Origin: Actinomycetes bacterium
GTDB taxonomy: Bacteria > Actinomycetota > Actinomycetes > Actinomycetales > Micrococcaceae
Direction: 5' to 3'
Assembly: GCA_023426375.1 (NCBI GenBank)
Contig: JAFAAV010000089.1
Coordinates: 1 to 64,000 of the forward strand
DNA length: 64,000 nt
The position numbers and the translations under genes are program-made. Under the pieces are notes generated by a model. That model was not told the DNA's origin. It saw only the letters and a list, made by a program, of their open reading frames with translations, and did no database searches. Positions 7,165 through 14,989 of the stretch are shown piece after piece. Within the stretch, counting starts at the first letter, position 1; each line of letters opens with the position of its first letter.

Positions 7165-7469
7165 CCACCCTCGATGAGATCCCCAGGTTTACGGCAGCCG
7201 AAGCAGCCCAAATCACCGGCCTGTTCTCCGAATCCGAACTCAAACGCATGTGCGCCCGCAACGAGATCCAGCACCACCGTGGTGGCCGGCGGAAGATCCT
7301 CTTCTTCCAGGAAGACATCGACGCGCTGCTCAAGCAGTTCCGCCGAACCCCGGCCAAGAAACCCCAGCCCACGGCCACGGAAGTACTCGCACCTGAGACT
7401 CCTAGCCCATTTCGTACTACGCCGCGGTCGAAGGCGGCTCATAAGGAAACTGATCGGAGGGCGGCATGA
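7161..7469 (+). CDS. excisionase/MerR-type HTH protein
   Basis: A 102-residue protein with a winged-helix of the HTH_17/excisionase type at residues ~10-62 (FTAAEAAQITGLFSESELKR, then HRGGRRKILFFQEDIDALL) and a disordered Pro/Thr tail. A role as recombination directionality factor for the ssrA integrase is a reasonable inference from domain and early position. ATGA overlaps link it to both neighbours. Confidence 0.7.
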   Translation: MTTLDEIPRFTAAEAAQITGLFSESELKRMCARNEIQHHRGGRRKILFFQEDIDALLKQFRRTPAKKPQPTATEVLAPETPSPFRTTPRSKAAHKETDRRAA

Positions 7470-7885
7470 GCGAGAAGCGTACGTATGCGGTGGTGACGGT
7501 GACGGATCACCGTACGGACCCGCCGAAGGAGTTCCAGGGCCTGGCTCGGTGGCGTGATGCGCGTGAGCGTCGTTGCGGTATCGCTGGTGCGGCGTCGGGT
7601 GCGTTCCGTGCCCATATGTCGGCTGGCCCGCCGTTCGAGGTTCATTGGGGCAGCTCGGAGTGGGCGCCCGCGCAGATCTTCATTGAGGACCAGTTCGCAG
7701 CTGATCTTGAGTTCCGTGAGGTCTCTGCAGAGGACTACGGCCAGTTGGGCCATGTGCTGGCGGGCGACCACCCGGAGCCCGAAGAAGAGATGCCGGCGGA
7801 TCCGTGGGCGTGGAACCACGACCACACGATTGCGACCGCGCCGGTTGGTACGCCGCCCATCTTTTTGGCGGGTGATCAGCGATGA
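7466..7885 (+). CDS. hypothetical early protein
   Basis: A 139-residue soluble protein (MSEKRTYAVVTVTDHRTDPP) with an acidic C-terminal half. It overlaps the excisionase-like gene by 4 nt. Not recognised. Its wobble-base usage fits the phage early block. Confidence 0.6.
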   Translation: MSEKRTYAVVTVTDHRTDPPKEFQGLARWRDARERRCGIAGAASGAFRAHMSAGPPFEVHWGSSEWAPAQIFIEDQFAADLEFREVSAEDYGQLGHVLAGDHPEPEEEMPADPWAWNHDHTIATAPVGTPPIFLAGDQR

Positions 7886-8055
7886 GCACGGTTCTCGACG
7901 TCCTCGGCTGGCTGTTCGCCGGCGTGTGCGCGGTGATCCCGGATCCGCTCGAGGCCTGGTTGGCCGGCGGCGGAAACATCACATTCATTTTCGTGCTGCT
8001 CGTAGCCCTTGGCGCGTGGCAGCTGTTCAAGACAGAAGGAGTCAGTCATGGCTGA
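7882..8055 (+). CDS. small membrane protein
   Basis: A 57-residue frame starting MSTVLDVLGWLFAGVCAVIP with two hydrophobic stretches (~3-20 and ~34-50, ITFIFVLLVALGAW). It overlaps the preceding gene by 4 nt (ATGA) and the next by 8 nt, which continues the coupled chain and supports it as a real gene despite its size. Confidence 0.6.
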   Translation: MSTVLDVLGWLFAGVCAVIPDPLEAWLAGGGNITFIFVLLVALGAWQLFKTEGVSHG

Positions 8056-8518
8056 CATGGCGAAGTTCATGGCCGCGTTGGTGGGGATCGGCGAGACCCT
8101 CAACCGTGCGGCCAATGCAACGCAAGACGATTTTCAGTTGGGCGCCGCATACAGATCGGACGACATGAAGGCGTCTGCGGCGTACCACCCGTACCCGCCG
8201 CCGACAACGTTCACTGTGGGGCCGCCGCCGCGGTCCGCGCAGGAGCGGAAGAAGTTCTTACGGATCGAGAAGGACAAGAACGCGTTCCTTTTAATGGTGC
8301 CGACGGCATCGCCGGACAACTTGATGGGCCGGCGTGCGTACCGGCACTGGGGTGAGTGGCACGTGAAGGTCGTTGAGGATGACCGCCCGTTCCTGCTCGA
8401 GTCCTTCGACGAGTACGACGAGGCTGTCGCGTACGTGGCGCGGGTAATCCGCACCAACGCTGACGAGGCCGCTGAAGAGATCCACGAGTACGCGTCGGTA
8501 GGTGAGGTCCCATGCTGA
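8048..8518 (+). CDS. hypothetical early protein
   Basis: A 156-residue protein (MADMAKFMAALVGIGETLNR) with a Pro-rich linker (~46-62) and a C-terminal region (~75-150, RRAYRHWGEWHVKVVEDDRP) that may form a small alpha/beta fold. AAGGAG precedes the ATG at 7 nt. Family not recognised. Confidence 0.65.
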   Translation: MADMAKFMAALVGIGETLNRAANATQDDFQLGAAYRSDDMKASAAYHPYPPPTTFTVGPPPRSAQERKKFLRIEKDKNAFLLMVPTASPDNLMGRRAYRHWGEWHVKVVEDDRPFLLESFDEYDEAVAYVARVIRTNADEAAEEIHEYASVGEVPC

Positions 8519-8712
8519 CCCTTATCGAAGCGTTGCAGTTGGTGCTGCTGGTGGGTGTGGCCGTGGTGGCCGGCGGCGTGATCGGTATCCGTGTGTCTTC
8601 GGCGCAGCGGGCCCGTCAGCAGCGTGCCCTAGTCAACCGCGCCTTCTATCAGGTGGTGCCGCTGGATGAGTATGCGGCGTCTGTGCAATCTCGGGACGGT
8701 GATCAGTCATGA
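8512..8712 (+). CDS. small single-pass membrane protein
   Basis: A 66-residue protein with one N-terminal transmembrane helix (~5-27, LQLVLLVGVAVVAGGVIGI) and a basic cytoplasmic tail. It overlaps both neighbours by 4-7 nt. Function unknown. Confidence 0.6.
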   Translation: MLTLIEALQLVLLVGVAVVAGGVIGIRVSSAQRARQQRALVNRAFYQVVPLDEYAASVQSRDGDQS

Positions 8713-9551
8713 GTGGGTACAAGTACCGGGACCCGGTTCGGGCAGGGCAGCCGGTCTTCACGCAGACCGACAAGCGGCTCCATGAGTTGGAGCAGGAGAA
8801 CGCACGGCTGCAGGGCCGCGCGAAGAAGTTCGAGGCGTTGGCCAACCAGTGGGCGAACGAAAGGCGCGCGGCCCAGGCGCGGGTGAAAAAGCTCGAGTCA
8901 GAGATTGATCGGCTCAAGGGCGAGGTCGCTGAGCGGTCGAATGCGCTGCGGGAGATCGAGAAGCATAACGAGTCGGTTGAGTTCTACAAGAAGCGTGTGC
9001 TCAAGCTCGGTAACGAGCGTGTGCAGGCGGTGAAGAAGGTCGCTGGCCGTGTGGGTGTGAACCACGGCCGTGTGCTGAACCTGCTGGCCACGTTGCGGAG
9101 TGAGCGGCAGGAGCTGGCCAAGGAGCGGTCGCGTCGTCAGCACGCGGAGCAGGCGTTGTCTCGGTCGGAGCAGCGCACGGACAAGATCCGAACGAAATTG
9201 GATCGAGAGCGGACAACGCACCGTCAGACCGTCGTGGGCTTGCAGGAGACCATTGCGGGTCTTGAGGAAACGATCGGGGAGCTGCGCGCCCGCCTGGCGC
9301 AGCGCCACGACGTCGTGACCGAGAACCGTGTGGCCCAGTTGGAGGGCGCGTTAGCGGATCAGCAGCAGATCACCGCGGATCGTACTCGTGAGCGGGACAT
9401 GGCGCGTGGTGAGGCTATCGGCGCGTACTCCCTGCTGGATCAGACCCACACCCTACTGACCCGTAAGCAGATTCAGGTGTTTGAGGCGAAGCGGTTGGCC
9501 AACGTGTGGGGTATCCCGTTCGAGCACCCCGAGAGCGAGGTGACGACATGA
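8709..9551 (+). CDS. long coiled-coil protein
   Basis: A 280-residue, highly charged protein. Residues ~20-240 are almost continuous heptads (ELEQENARLQGRAKKFEALA, LEETIGELRARLAQR), predicting a long dimeric coiled coil. No enzymatic motif. It lies in the early chain upstream of the SSB gene; a structural or scaffold role in replication or host takeover is possible but unsupported. Confidence 0.7.
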   Translation: MSGYKYRDPVRAGQPVFTQTDKRLHELEQENARLQGRAKKFEALANQWANERRAAQARVKKLESEIDRLKGEVAERSNALREIEKHNESVEFYKKRVLKLGNERVQAVKKVAGRVGVNHGRVLNLLATLRSERQELAKERSRRQHAEQALSRSEQRTDKIRTKLDRERTTHRQTVVGLQETIAGLEETIGELRARLAQRHDVVTENRVAQLEGALADQQQITADRTRERDMARGEAIGAYSLLDQTHTLLTRKQIQVFEAKRLANVWGIPFEHPESEVTT

Positions 9552-9754
9552 CCATCACGATCGTGTGCGCCATGTGCGTGGACACCCAAACCTATGGCCA
9601 GTACGGGGAGGAAGCCGGCGCCGCCGGCCTGAGAAACCTGGCGGAGCGTGAGGGCTGGAAGCAGCGCGCCAATGGCGAGTGGTTGTGCCCCGGTTGCGCC
9701 CAGTACGACGAACCCGATGTGTACATCACGAGCAAAGGAATCGAGGTCGCCTGA
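9548..9754 (+). CDS. small zinc-ribbon-like protein
   Basis: A 68-residue protein with paired cysteines CAMC (residues 6-9) and CPGC (46-49), a spacing expected for a four-cysteine zinc site. ATGA overlap with the coiled-coil gene. Unknown function; nucleic-acid or protein binding is likely. Confidence 0.65.
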   Translation: MTITIVCAMCVDTQTYGQYGEEAGAAGLRNLAEREGWKQRANGEWLCPGCAQYDEPDVYITSKGIEVA

Positions 9755-10092
9755 TGGCCGCGAAGTACGACTACGAGGAAATCTTCCACACCACCGGTGA
9801 GGAGTGGCGGCCGATGCAGCGGCCGGGCCGGATGGTCGCGACGAAGAAGCTGATGCGGATCATCCAGGACGCCCAGATCGAGCACTGGACTGAGGAGGCT
9901 TTCGCGGACTGGTTCGCGGACTACCTCGAGGGATATGGCGCGAGCACCGCCGAGCCCATGTTAACCCTCGACGGCGAGGGGCCGGTGTGCTCCTGGTGTG
10001 GGTCGATCTGGCCGCTGTGCGGGCATCACCACATGAGCAACGTCGGCTCCGGCAGCGGCTCCGCCCACGAGCAGAACAAGGAGGTCGCCTGA
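9754..10092 (+). CDS. hypothetical protein with Cys/His cluster
   Basis: A 112-residue protein with CSWCGSIWPLCGHHH near its C-terminus, a possible metal site. It starts inside the previous stop (TGATG) and is followed by ssb with the same junction, so it is translationally coupled to the SSB gene. Confidence 0.65.
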   Translation: MAAKYDYEEIFHTTGEEWRPMQRPGRMVATKKLMRIIQDAQIEHWTEEAFADWFADYLEGYGASTAEPMLTLDGEGPVCSWCGSIWPLCGHHHMSNVGSGSGSAHEQNKEVA

Positions 10093-10652
10093 TGGCCGGC
10101 GAGACAGTAATCACGATATGCGGTAACGCTACCGCCGATGCAGAACTCAGATTCACCCCCTCGGGTGCCGCGGTCGGCAACGTGACGGTCGCGTCCACCC
10201 CGCGGTTCTTCGACAAGCAGTCGAACGAGTGGAAGGACGGCGAGACGCTGTTCCTGCGCTGCACTGCCTGGCGGGAGATGGCAGAGAACATGGCGGAGTC
10301 CATCAGCAAAGGAACCCGCGTGATCGTGCAGGGCCGGTTGAAGGCCCGTTCGTACGAGACGAAGGAAGGCGACCGCCGCACCGTCCACGAGCTGGACGTA
10401 GACGAGATCGGCCCGTCGCTGCGGTACGCGACCGCACGAGTCACCCGGAACTCACGCGGGCAGGGCAACAGCCAGCAAGGTTTCGGCGGAGGCCAGTCCT
10501 ACGGCAACACGGGTGGCTTCGGCGGCCAGGGTGGCCACGGCCAGCAGCAACCCCAGCAGGGCAACGACCCCTGGAACCAGGCCGGAGGCGGCGCGCAGGA
10601 CTCGTTCGCGGGCATGCCCGATAACCCCGACGACGAGGAACCCCCGTTCTAA
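10092..10652 (+). CDS. ssb: phage single-stranded DNA-binding protein
   Basis: A 186-residue SSB. The OB-fold is at residues ~4-112 (VITICGNATADAELRFTPSG, FLRCTAWREMAENM), followed by a Gly/Gln-rich flexible linker and an acidic tip DDEEPPF, which recruits replication partners. The chromosome should carry its own ssb, so this is the phage copy and marks the start of the replication-related genes. Confidence 0.95.
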   Translation: MAGETVITICGNATADAELRFTPSGAAVGNVTVASTPRFFDKQSNEWKDGETLFLRCTAWREMAENMAESISKGTRVIVQGRLKARSYETKEGDRRTVHELDVDEIGPSLRYATARVTRNSRGQGNSQQGFGGGQSYGNTGGFGGQGGHGQQQPQQGNDPWNQAGGGAQDSFAGMPDNPDDEEPPF

Positions 10653-10702
10653 GACAAGCACCACCCGAACACCCATCACCCATCCCGAGCAGGAGAACAA
10701 CC

Positions 10703-11041
10703 ATGAGCATCAAATGGAAGGAACCACCAGAGAACAAGGCCGGCACCGGACGCGCCGCCTCACGCGAACGCGCCCAGATCGTCGCCCAACTCAAAGACAA
10801 CCCCGGCAAGTGGGCACTCGTCCAAGAAGCAGCGAAGAACAGCTCAGCGATATCGAACTGGAAGAACCGCGGCTGCGAAGCAACCTCACGCGAACGCGCC
10901 GACGGCCTCACCGACATTTACGCACGCTGGCCAGAACCCGACCTCGCCGAAATAGACCCACACATCGCCGCCCGACGCGCTCGCGGTGTGCCGGCCAACG
11001 GGGTCCGGAGTGTGCGTAACCCGTTGCGGAGGGTGTCATGA
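10703..11041 (+). CDS. hypothetical phage protein, DNA-binding-like
   Basis: A 112-residue basic protein (MSIKWKEPPENKAGTGRAAS). The segment WALVQEAAKNSSAISNWKNR looks like a short helical nucleic-acid-binding region. AGGAG precedes the ATG by about 8 nt. Specific function unknown. Confidence 0.6.
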   Translation: MSIKWKEPPENKAGTGRAASRERAQIVAQLKDNPGKWALVQEAAKNSSAISNWKNRGCEATSRERADGLTDIYARWPEPDLAEIDPHIAARRARGVPANGVRSVRNPLRRVS

Positions 11042-11358
11042 CACAGCACCTGTACATGTACGAGGTCCACGTGGAGCGCGTAGGCCGTTCCGTGAAGGAC
11101 CAGACCTGGGCCATCGAAATCGGCCCCTGCCACCCACTAAACGTACTGGATCACCTGTCGGAAGAGATTTACAAACGCGCTCGCCGACACCTGTTGTCCA
11201 ACGACGTCTCGGTCGAAGTTGTCGTAGACGAAGCCAACACCAAGATGGGCACGTTCCAGGTGTTCGCGGGCTTCAACAACGGCGGCAACGGCACCTGGCG
11301 AGAAGTCCCCGAAGCATGCGCCACAGCCCCGGCCAACGAGCAGGAGGCAACCCGATGA
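11038..11358 (+). CDS. hypothetical phage protein
   Basis: A 106-residue soluble protein (MTQHLYMYEVHVERVGRSVK) joined by ATGA overlaps to both neighbours. The alternating hydrophobic pattern in its first half suggests a small beta-rich fold. Not recognised. Confidence 0.6.
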   Translation: MTQHLYMYEVHVERVGRSVKDQTWAIEIGPCHPLNVLDHLSEEIYKRARRHLLSNDVSVEVVVDEANTKMGTFQVFAGFNNGGNGTWREVPEACATAPANEQEATR

Positions 11359-11666
11359 GCGTTCGCACTGAGAACTACGTCAACGACGGGTACCAGTACG
11401 GCGTCGTCCGTGACCTGGCCAAGGGCGGCACGGAGGTGTTCTACCCGGCGCAGAACACGCTGGCCTCGGCCTACTCCGAATACCGGTCGTACCGCTACCA
11501 CGACAAGTGCCACTACGAGGGCCGGGGGAACGTGCGCATCGAACGCCGCCCCATTGGCCAGTGGGAACCGGTTCCCGCCGAGGAGCTCGCAGCACAGCAG
11601 AAACGCGAGGACGAGGACCGCGCCGCGCGCCACCTTCGCCCCTGGATTGAGGAGATGACCGCATGA
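11355..11666 (+). CDS. hypothetical phage protein
   Basis: A 103-residue protein rich in Tyr and Arg (ASAYSEYRSYRYHDKCHYEG) with a charged C-terminal helix. ATGA junctions on both sides. No recognised domain. Confidence 0.6.
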   Translation: MSVRTENYVNDGYQYGVVRDLAKGGTEVFYPAQNTLASAYSEYRSYRYHDKCHYEGRGNVRIERRPIGQWEPVPAEELAAQQKREDEDRAARHLRPWIEEMTA

Positions 11667-12025
11667 CCACCAACGATGCCGGCCGGTACGTCCTTCTGTC
11701 GGGCGAGGAGCGGCACTTACTCACAAGGGCAGCCCGTGGGGTGTCGGCGGCTCTTAGTGCGGTGCCTGGGTCCGCCCAGGTGTGGGGCCCGTTCGCTAAT
11801 GCGGCGAAGACTCTCGAGCAGCAGATGATCGATGGAACCCCGGTTACTGAAGCTGCTGTCGAGGCAGCGTGCAAGGAATTCTACGAAGCCCAGAATCCGC
11901 ACCTTCACGAGTCAATGCGCCTCTCATGGCAGCGACTCACCGAAGCGAGCCCTGACATCGCGCAGCACTACCGATTCGCCATGCGCACGGCCCTGACCGC
12001 CGCTTTTGGCGGTGGTTCCAAGTGA
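11663..12025 (+). CDS. hypothetical phage protein
   Basis: A 120-residue, mostly helical protein (LSGEERHLLTRAARGVSAAL). ATGA overlap upstream, GTGA overlap downstream. Function unknown. Confidence 0.6.
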   Translation: MTTNDAGRYVLLSGEERHLLTRAARGVSAALSAVPGSAQVWGPFANAAKTLEQQMIDGTPVTEAAVEAACKEFYEAQNPHLHESMRLSWQRLTEASPDIAQHYRFAMRTALTAAFGGGSK

Positions 12026-12378
12026 AAAACACGGTAATGCCAAACGGAGAGCCACGGTTATCAACGGGTCACCGAGGTTGCACCTACGACGGCGGTGACT
12101 ACACCGCGCCACTGTGTAATCTCCCACCGGCGTGGCACGTAGTGCACGGCGACTTGGACAACCTTGTGCCGTACATCGCGTGCGACACTCACGCGCCCCT
12201 CGTGATCAATGATGCGTTGGACTACCACCAGATCGGTGAGTGCTGCGGTGAACCCGGAGCCAAATGGATGTTCCGCGAGATCCAAGGCAAGAGCTGGTGC
12301 TTCCAAGAAGGAGACGAGCAACAGCTCCACGAAGCGCTCAGCGCCCCCGAGCCCATCAAAGAACCAGCGAAGACATGA
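12022..12378 (+). CDS. hypothetical Cys/His-rich protein
   Basis: A 118-residue protein. Cys and His residues scattered through it (RGCTYDGG, CNLPPAWHVVH, ACDTHAP, GECCGEPG) suggest a metal-binding fold. GTG at 12022 gives the usual 4-nt overlap; an internal ATG at 12037 is the alternative start. Not recognised. Confidence 0.55.
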   Translation: MKNTVMPNGEPRLSTGHRGCTYDGGDYTAPLCNLPPAWHVVHGDLDNLVPYIACDTHAPLVINDALDYHQIGECCGEPGAKWMFREIQGKSWCFQEGDEQQLHEALSAPEPIKEPAKT

Positions 12379-12542
12379 CCCTAATCGTCCTCGCCTATCT
12401 CGCCGCCGCCCTCATCGCCTTCGCGACAGGCACCGCGGTCCTGGCCCTACTCACCACCATCGCGCTCGCTGTGCTCCCCAGGGAGCCGGTCACGGCGCAC
12501 AGGTTTGACCTATCCGAAATAACCGAAAGGACCCAGTCATGA
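12375..12542 (+). CDS. small membrane protein
   Basis: A 55-residue frame starting MTLIVLAYLAAALIAFATGT: one or two transmembrane helices (~3-36), then a short charged tail. Bounded by ATGA overlaps at both ends, which supports it as real. Confidence 0.6.
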   Translation: MTLIVLAYLAAALIAFATGTAVLALLTTIALAVLPREPVTAHRFDLSEITERTQS

Positions 12543-12781
12543 CTATCCAACCGAGGCTCACACTCGAAGCGGAGCTGTCCGTGCCGATGAAGGCAGCCGA
12601 CATCAGGGCGTTCTTGGACGCCGCGGAGCGGTCCATGGATGACGTGACCGTCGAGACCCGCCCGCTCGGCGGGCAGATAGAAAAGATGTCAATGAAGCTC
12701 ACCGCGACCGGCACCGCCAAGGCCCGACCGCCCCGCCCACCGTTCAACACTTACCGCGGATCGGAGGAAGGCCAGCGATGA
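12539..12781 (+). CDS. hypothetical phage protein
   Basis: An 80-residue protein (MTIQPRLTLEAELSVPMKAA). The pattern (KAADIRAFLDAAERSMDDV) resembles the N-terminus of the next gene product (TTADLMRFLAACREVVDE), so the two may be diverged duplicates. Confidence 0.55.
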   Translation: MTIQPRLTLEAELSVPMKAADIRAFLDAAERSMDDVTVETRPLGGQIEKMSMKLTATGTAKARPPRPPFNTYRGSEEGQR

Positions 12782-13236
12782 GCAGGATCGTTATCAATGC
12801 CAGTTTCTCTGACACGGTTACCACCGCAGACCTAATGCGGTTTCTGGCGGCCTGCAGGGAAGTCGTAGACGAACCGGTCGTGGACAACGTCAATGACCAG
12901 GCAAGCGGCTTCGACATCACCGTCACGGGCCAGGCTCCCGGCCGCGAAGAGGTCACATCCTGGCAGGGCGGGGAAATCCGCCAAGCACTTGCCCATGAGG
13001 CGTTCGAGACCGACGCCACCAGGAACCAAGAGCGCCCACAGAATGCCCGCCATGATTCATGGCCCGAATGGGCAGAGGTCCCCAACCTCACCCCAGTCAC
13101 GACGGCCGCCGGAGAAGTATGGCGCCGCAACGGCGATGACGCAGAGATACGAGACATCAAAAGGAATTGGCATGTATCGCCCTACTACCCAGAGAACGGC
13201 CCGTTCGAACGACTCGCGAGGAAGTACCAATCATGA
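12778..13236 (+). CDS. hypothetical phage protein, possible paralogue of the preceding one
   Basis: A 152-residue protein. Residues 1-60 (MSRIVINASFSDTVTTADLM) share a beta-strand-then-helix layout with the 80-residue upstream protein. The C-terminal half is Trp/Pro-rich and unknown. ATGA overlaps on both sides. Confidence 0.55.
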   Translation: MSRIVINASFSDTVTTADLMRFLAACREVVDEPVVDNVNDQASGFDITVTGQAPGREEVTSWQGGEIRQALAHEAFETDATRNQERPQNARHDSWPEWAEVPNLTPVTTAAGEVWRRNGDDAEIRDIKRNWHVSPYYPENGPFERLARKYQS

Positions 13237-13517
13237 AGGTTGAAGCACTCGGAATCGACACGGACTGCGCAGCGGCGCAGAAGGCAAAACGCCTCGGCAT
13301 TGCCGTCCACGACGCCATCGCGCTTGCTGTCAGGGACAAGCGGATCAAAGCCAACGCACAAGCCATGCACGCCGCGCAGCACGAGAAGCACGACTACCGC
13401 TGCATAACTGGCTGGCAGTACCACAAGCCCGCCTCCGCCAACCATGACCCGCACTGGACCTACCACCCGGAGGAAGGCGTGGAAGTCCGCATCTACGACC
13501 AGGAGGACCAGTCATGA
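13233..13517 (+). CDS. hypothetical phage protein
   Basis: A 94-residue, His-rich protein (MHAAQHEKHDYRCITGWQYH, HDPHWTYHPEEG). No family recognised. Coupled to both neighbours by ATGA overlaps. Confidence 0.55.
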   Translation: MKVEALGIDTDCAAAQKAKRLGIAVHDAIALAVRDKRIKANAQAMHAAQHEKHDYRCITGWQYHKPASANHDPHWTYHPEEGVEVRIYDQEDQS

Positions 13518-13861
13518 CGAAGCTGAGTGGGAGCCTGCCGGAAGAGCACGGCCTGTCCGACATCAACGACATCGCGATCCAGAAGCCGGAGACACCGTTC
13601 TTCGTCGTCGGCGTCGTCGTTCCCTCGAAGATCACGAAGGACTTGTGGAAGAAACGCGAGGAAGCCACCGTCGCGTTCGAATCCATCGAAGTCCTCACTG
13701 GCAAGGACGCAGAACGCGCCCTAGACATGCTCCGCGCCGCCCAAGAGAAACGAACCGGCGACGTGGCCCTGCCATTCGAGGACAACCCACCACCAGGCGG
13801 CAACGTCCACACCTTCAAGCTCAACACCACCACCGGCGAACTCGAAGAGGACAACCAATGA
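13514..13861 (+). CDS. hypothetical phage protein
   Basis: A 115-residue soluble protein (PFFVVGVVVPSKITKDLWKK). Alternating strands and one charged helix are visible. Coupled upstream and downstream. Function unknown. Confidence 0.6.
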   Translation: MTKLSGSLPEEHGLSDINDIAIQKPETPFFVVGVVVPSKITKDLWKKREEATVAFESIEVLTGKDAERALDMLRAAQEKRTGDVALPFEDNPPPGGNVHTFKLNTTTGELEEDNQ

Positions 13862-14193
13862 CCACCACAGGTCAGATCTCCGACGGATACCACACGTTCG
13901 ATGAGCTGTACGAGTACCGAATGCTCTACAACGCCCACGCGGCCCGTGGATGGCACGAGGCGGACATCGAAGTGGTGAAGTCCTGGAACCACGCCGACGG
14001 CACACCCTGCTTCGGAGGCGGATGGTTCATCGTCACCGCCCAACTCCCCACCGGGCAGGTATCCAACCATTACGAGGCGAAGCACTGGGACCTGTTCGAC
14101 ATCCCCGACGTGGACCTAACACCCGAATGGGATGGCCACACACCCCAAGACGCCGCCACCCGACTACGAAAAGCCCTCCAGGAGAACCAATGA
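13858..14193 (+). CDS. WDGH-motif phage protein
   Basis: A 111-residue protein. It starts with a conserved DGYHTFDELYEYRMLYNAHA block, has CFGGGWFIVTAQLPTGQVSNH, and ends with EWDGHTPQDAATRLRKAL, the signature of the WDGH-domain proteins common in phages of Gram-positive bacteria. Their biochemical role is not established. Confidence 0.75.
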   Translation: MTTTGQISDGYHTFDELYEYRMLYNAHAARGWHEADIEVVKSWNHADGTPCFGGGWFIVTAQLPTGQVSNHYEAKHWDLFDIPDVDLTPEWDGHTPQDAATRLRKALQENQ

Positions 14194-14471
14194 CCACCAC
14201 CACCGAAGAACACCCCACCGCGCTCGCCGGGGATGCTCCTGACGTTCTGGATGAGTTCGAGCGGGCGATGCTCGATCTTGAGGGGCAGCGGTTCAAGTAC
14301 GCGGGTATCAAGCGTGACGCGATCGCGAAGTTGATGGTGGAGCACGGTTACCGGGATCACTCGCCGGATATCCGCTTCTACCAGATCCTCAACACGCTGA
14401 TCGAGCGGCCGGCGGCGTGGGAGTACGCCCCGGCGCTGATGAAGCGGCTGGCGGAGAAGAGGTCACTGTGA
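14190..14471 (+). CDS. DUF3263-like protein
   Basis: A 93-residue protein. The block EFERAMLDLEGQRFKYAGIK, then RFYQILNTLIERPAAWEYAP, resembles the actinobacterial DUF3263 family, which has a helix-turn-helix-like layout. A small regulator is possible, function unproven. It overlaps the WDGH gene by 4 nt. Confidence 0.65.
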   Translation: MTTTTEEHPTALAGDAPDVLDEFERAMLDLEGQRFKYAGIKRDAIAKLMVEHGYRDHSPDIRFYQILNTLIERPAAWEYAPALMKRLAEKRSL

Positions 14472-14722
14472 TGCGCCGGTTGACGGAGCCGAGGCCGGAG
14501 AAGAAGTTGCACCGCGTCGACGAGCTCACCGAGCAGCACATTGGCCGTGACGTGACCGTGGGCGGGCAGCCGTGGGCGGTGCGTGGCCGACTGGTCGAGA
14601 GGACACCGGACCCGAAGGGCTGGCAGGTACTGACCGTGCGACGTCGTGATGGGCGCACCAGCTCGATCACTGTTCCGAAAGACACTTACGTGCTTGTGCA
14701 CAGGAAGAAGGAAGCAGCGTGA
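14471..14722 (+). CDS. hypothetical small basic protein
   Basis: An 83-residue protein (MRRLTEPRPEKKLHRVDELT); the central part (HIGRDVTVGGQPWAVRGRLV) looks like a small beta-barrel. The start could also be GTG 14468, one codon earlier. Function unknown. Confidence 0.55.
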   Translation: MRRLTEPRPEKKLHRVDELTEQHIGRDVTVGGQPWAVRGRLVERTPDPKGWQVLTVRRRDGRTSSITVPKDTYVLVHRKKEAA

Positions 14723-14901
14723 AGACACAGGTAATCGCCAAGGCCGGCGACAAGAAGACTGGCATGACTCTCGCGGACCTGCACCAGTGGGTGCATGACG
14801 CCCTCGGGCGCGACATCAACCCGCGCACCCCCGTGCACGTGGTCGTGGGCTTCCGTGGCCAGCTGCAGCAGATCCAGACGAAGGACGCGCCCGACCAGTA
14901 G
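14719..14901 (+). CDS. hypothetical 60-residue protein
   Basis: It starts at GTG 14719 with a 4-nt overlap (GTGA). The sequence TLADLHQWVHDALGRDINPR, then TPVHVVVGFRGQLQQIQ, has a helix-strand layout common in small actinophage proteins. Not recognised. Confidence 0.55.
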   Translation: MKTQVIAKAGDKKTGMTLADLHQWVHDALGRDINPRTPVHVVVGFRGQLQQIQTKDAPDQ

Positions 14902-14989
14902 CGCACCCGCCCAACGTTTGTGCCCGCGCTACTGGATAGGACCCCCACATGTATCCACCATTCCCAACCATCACGGAGGTGAACGCACC

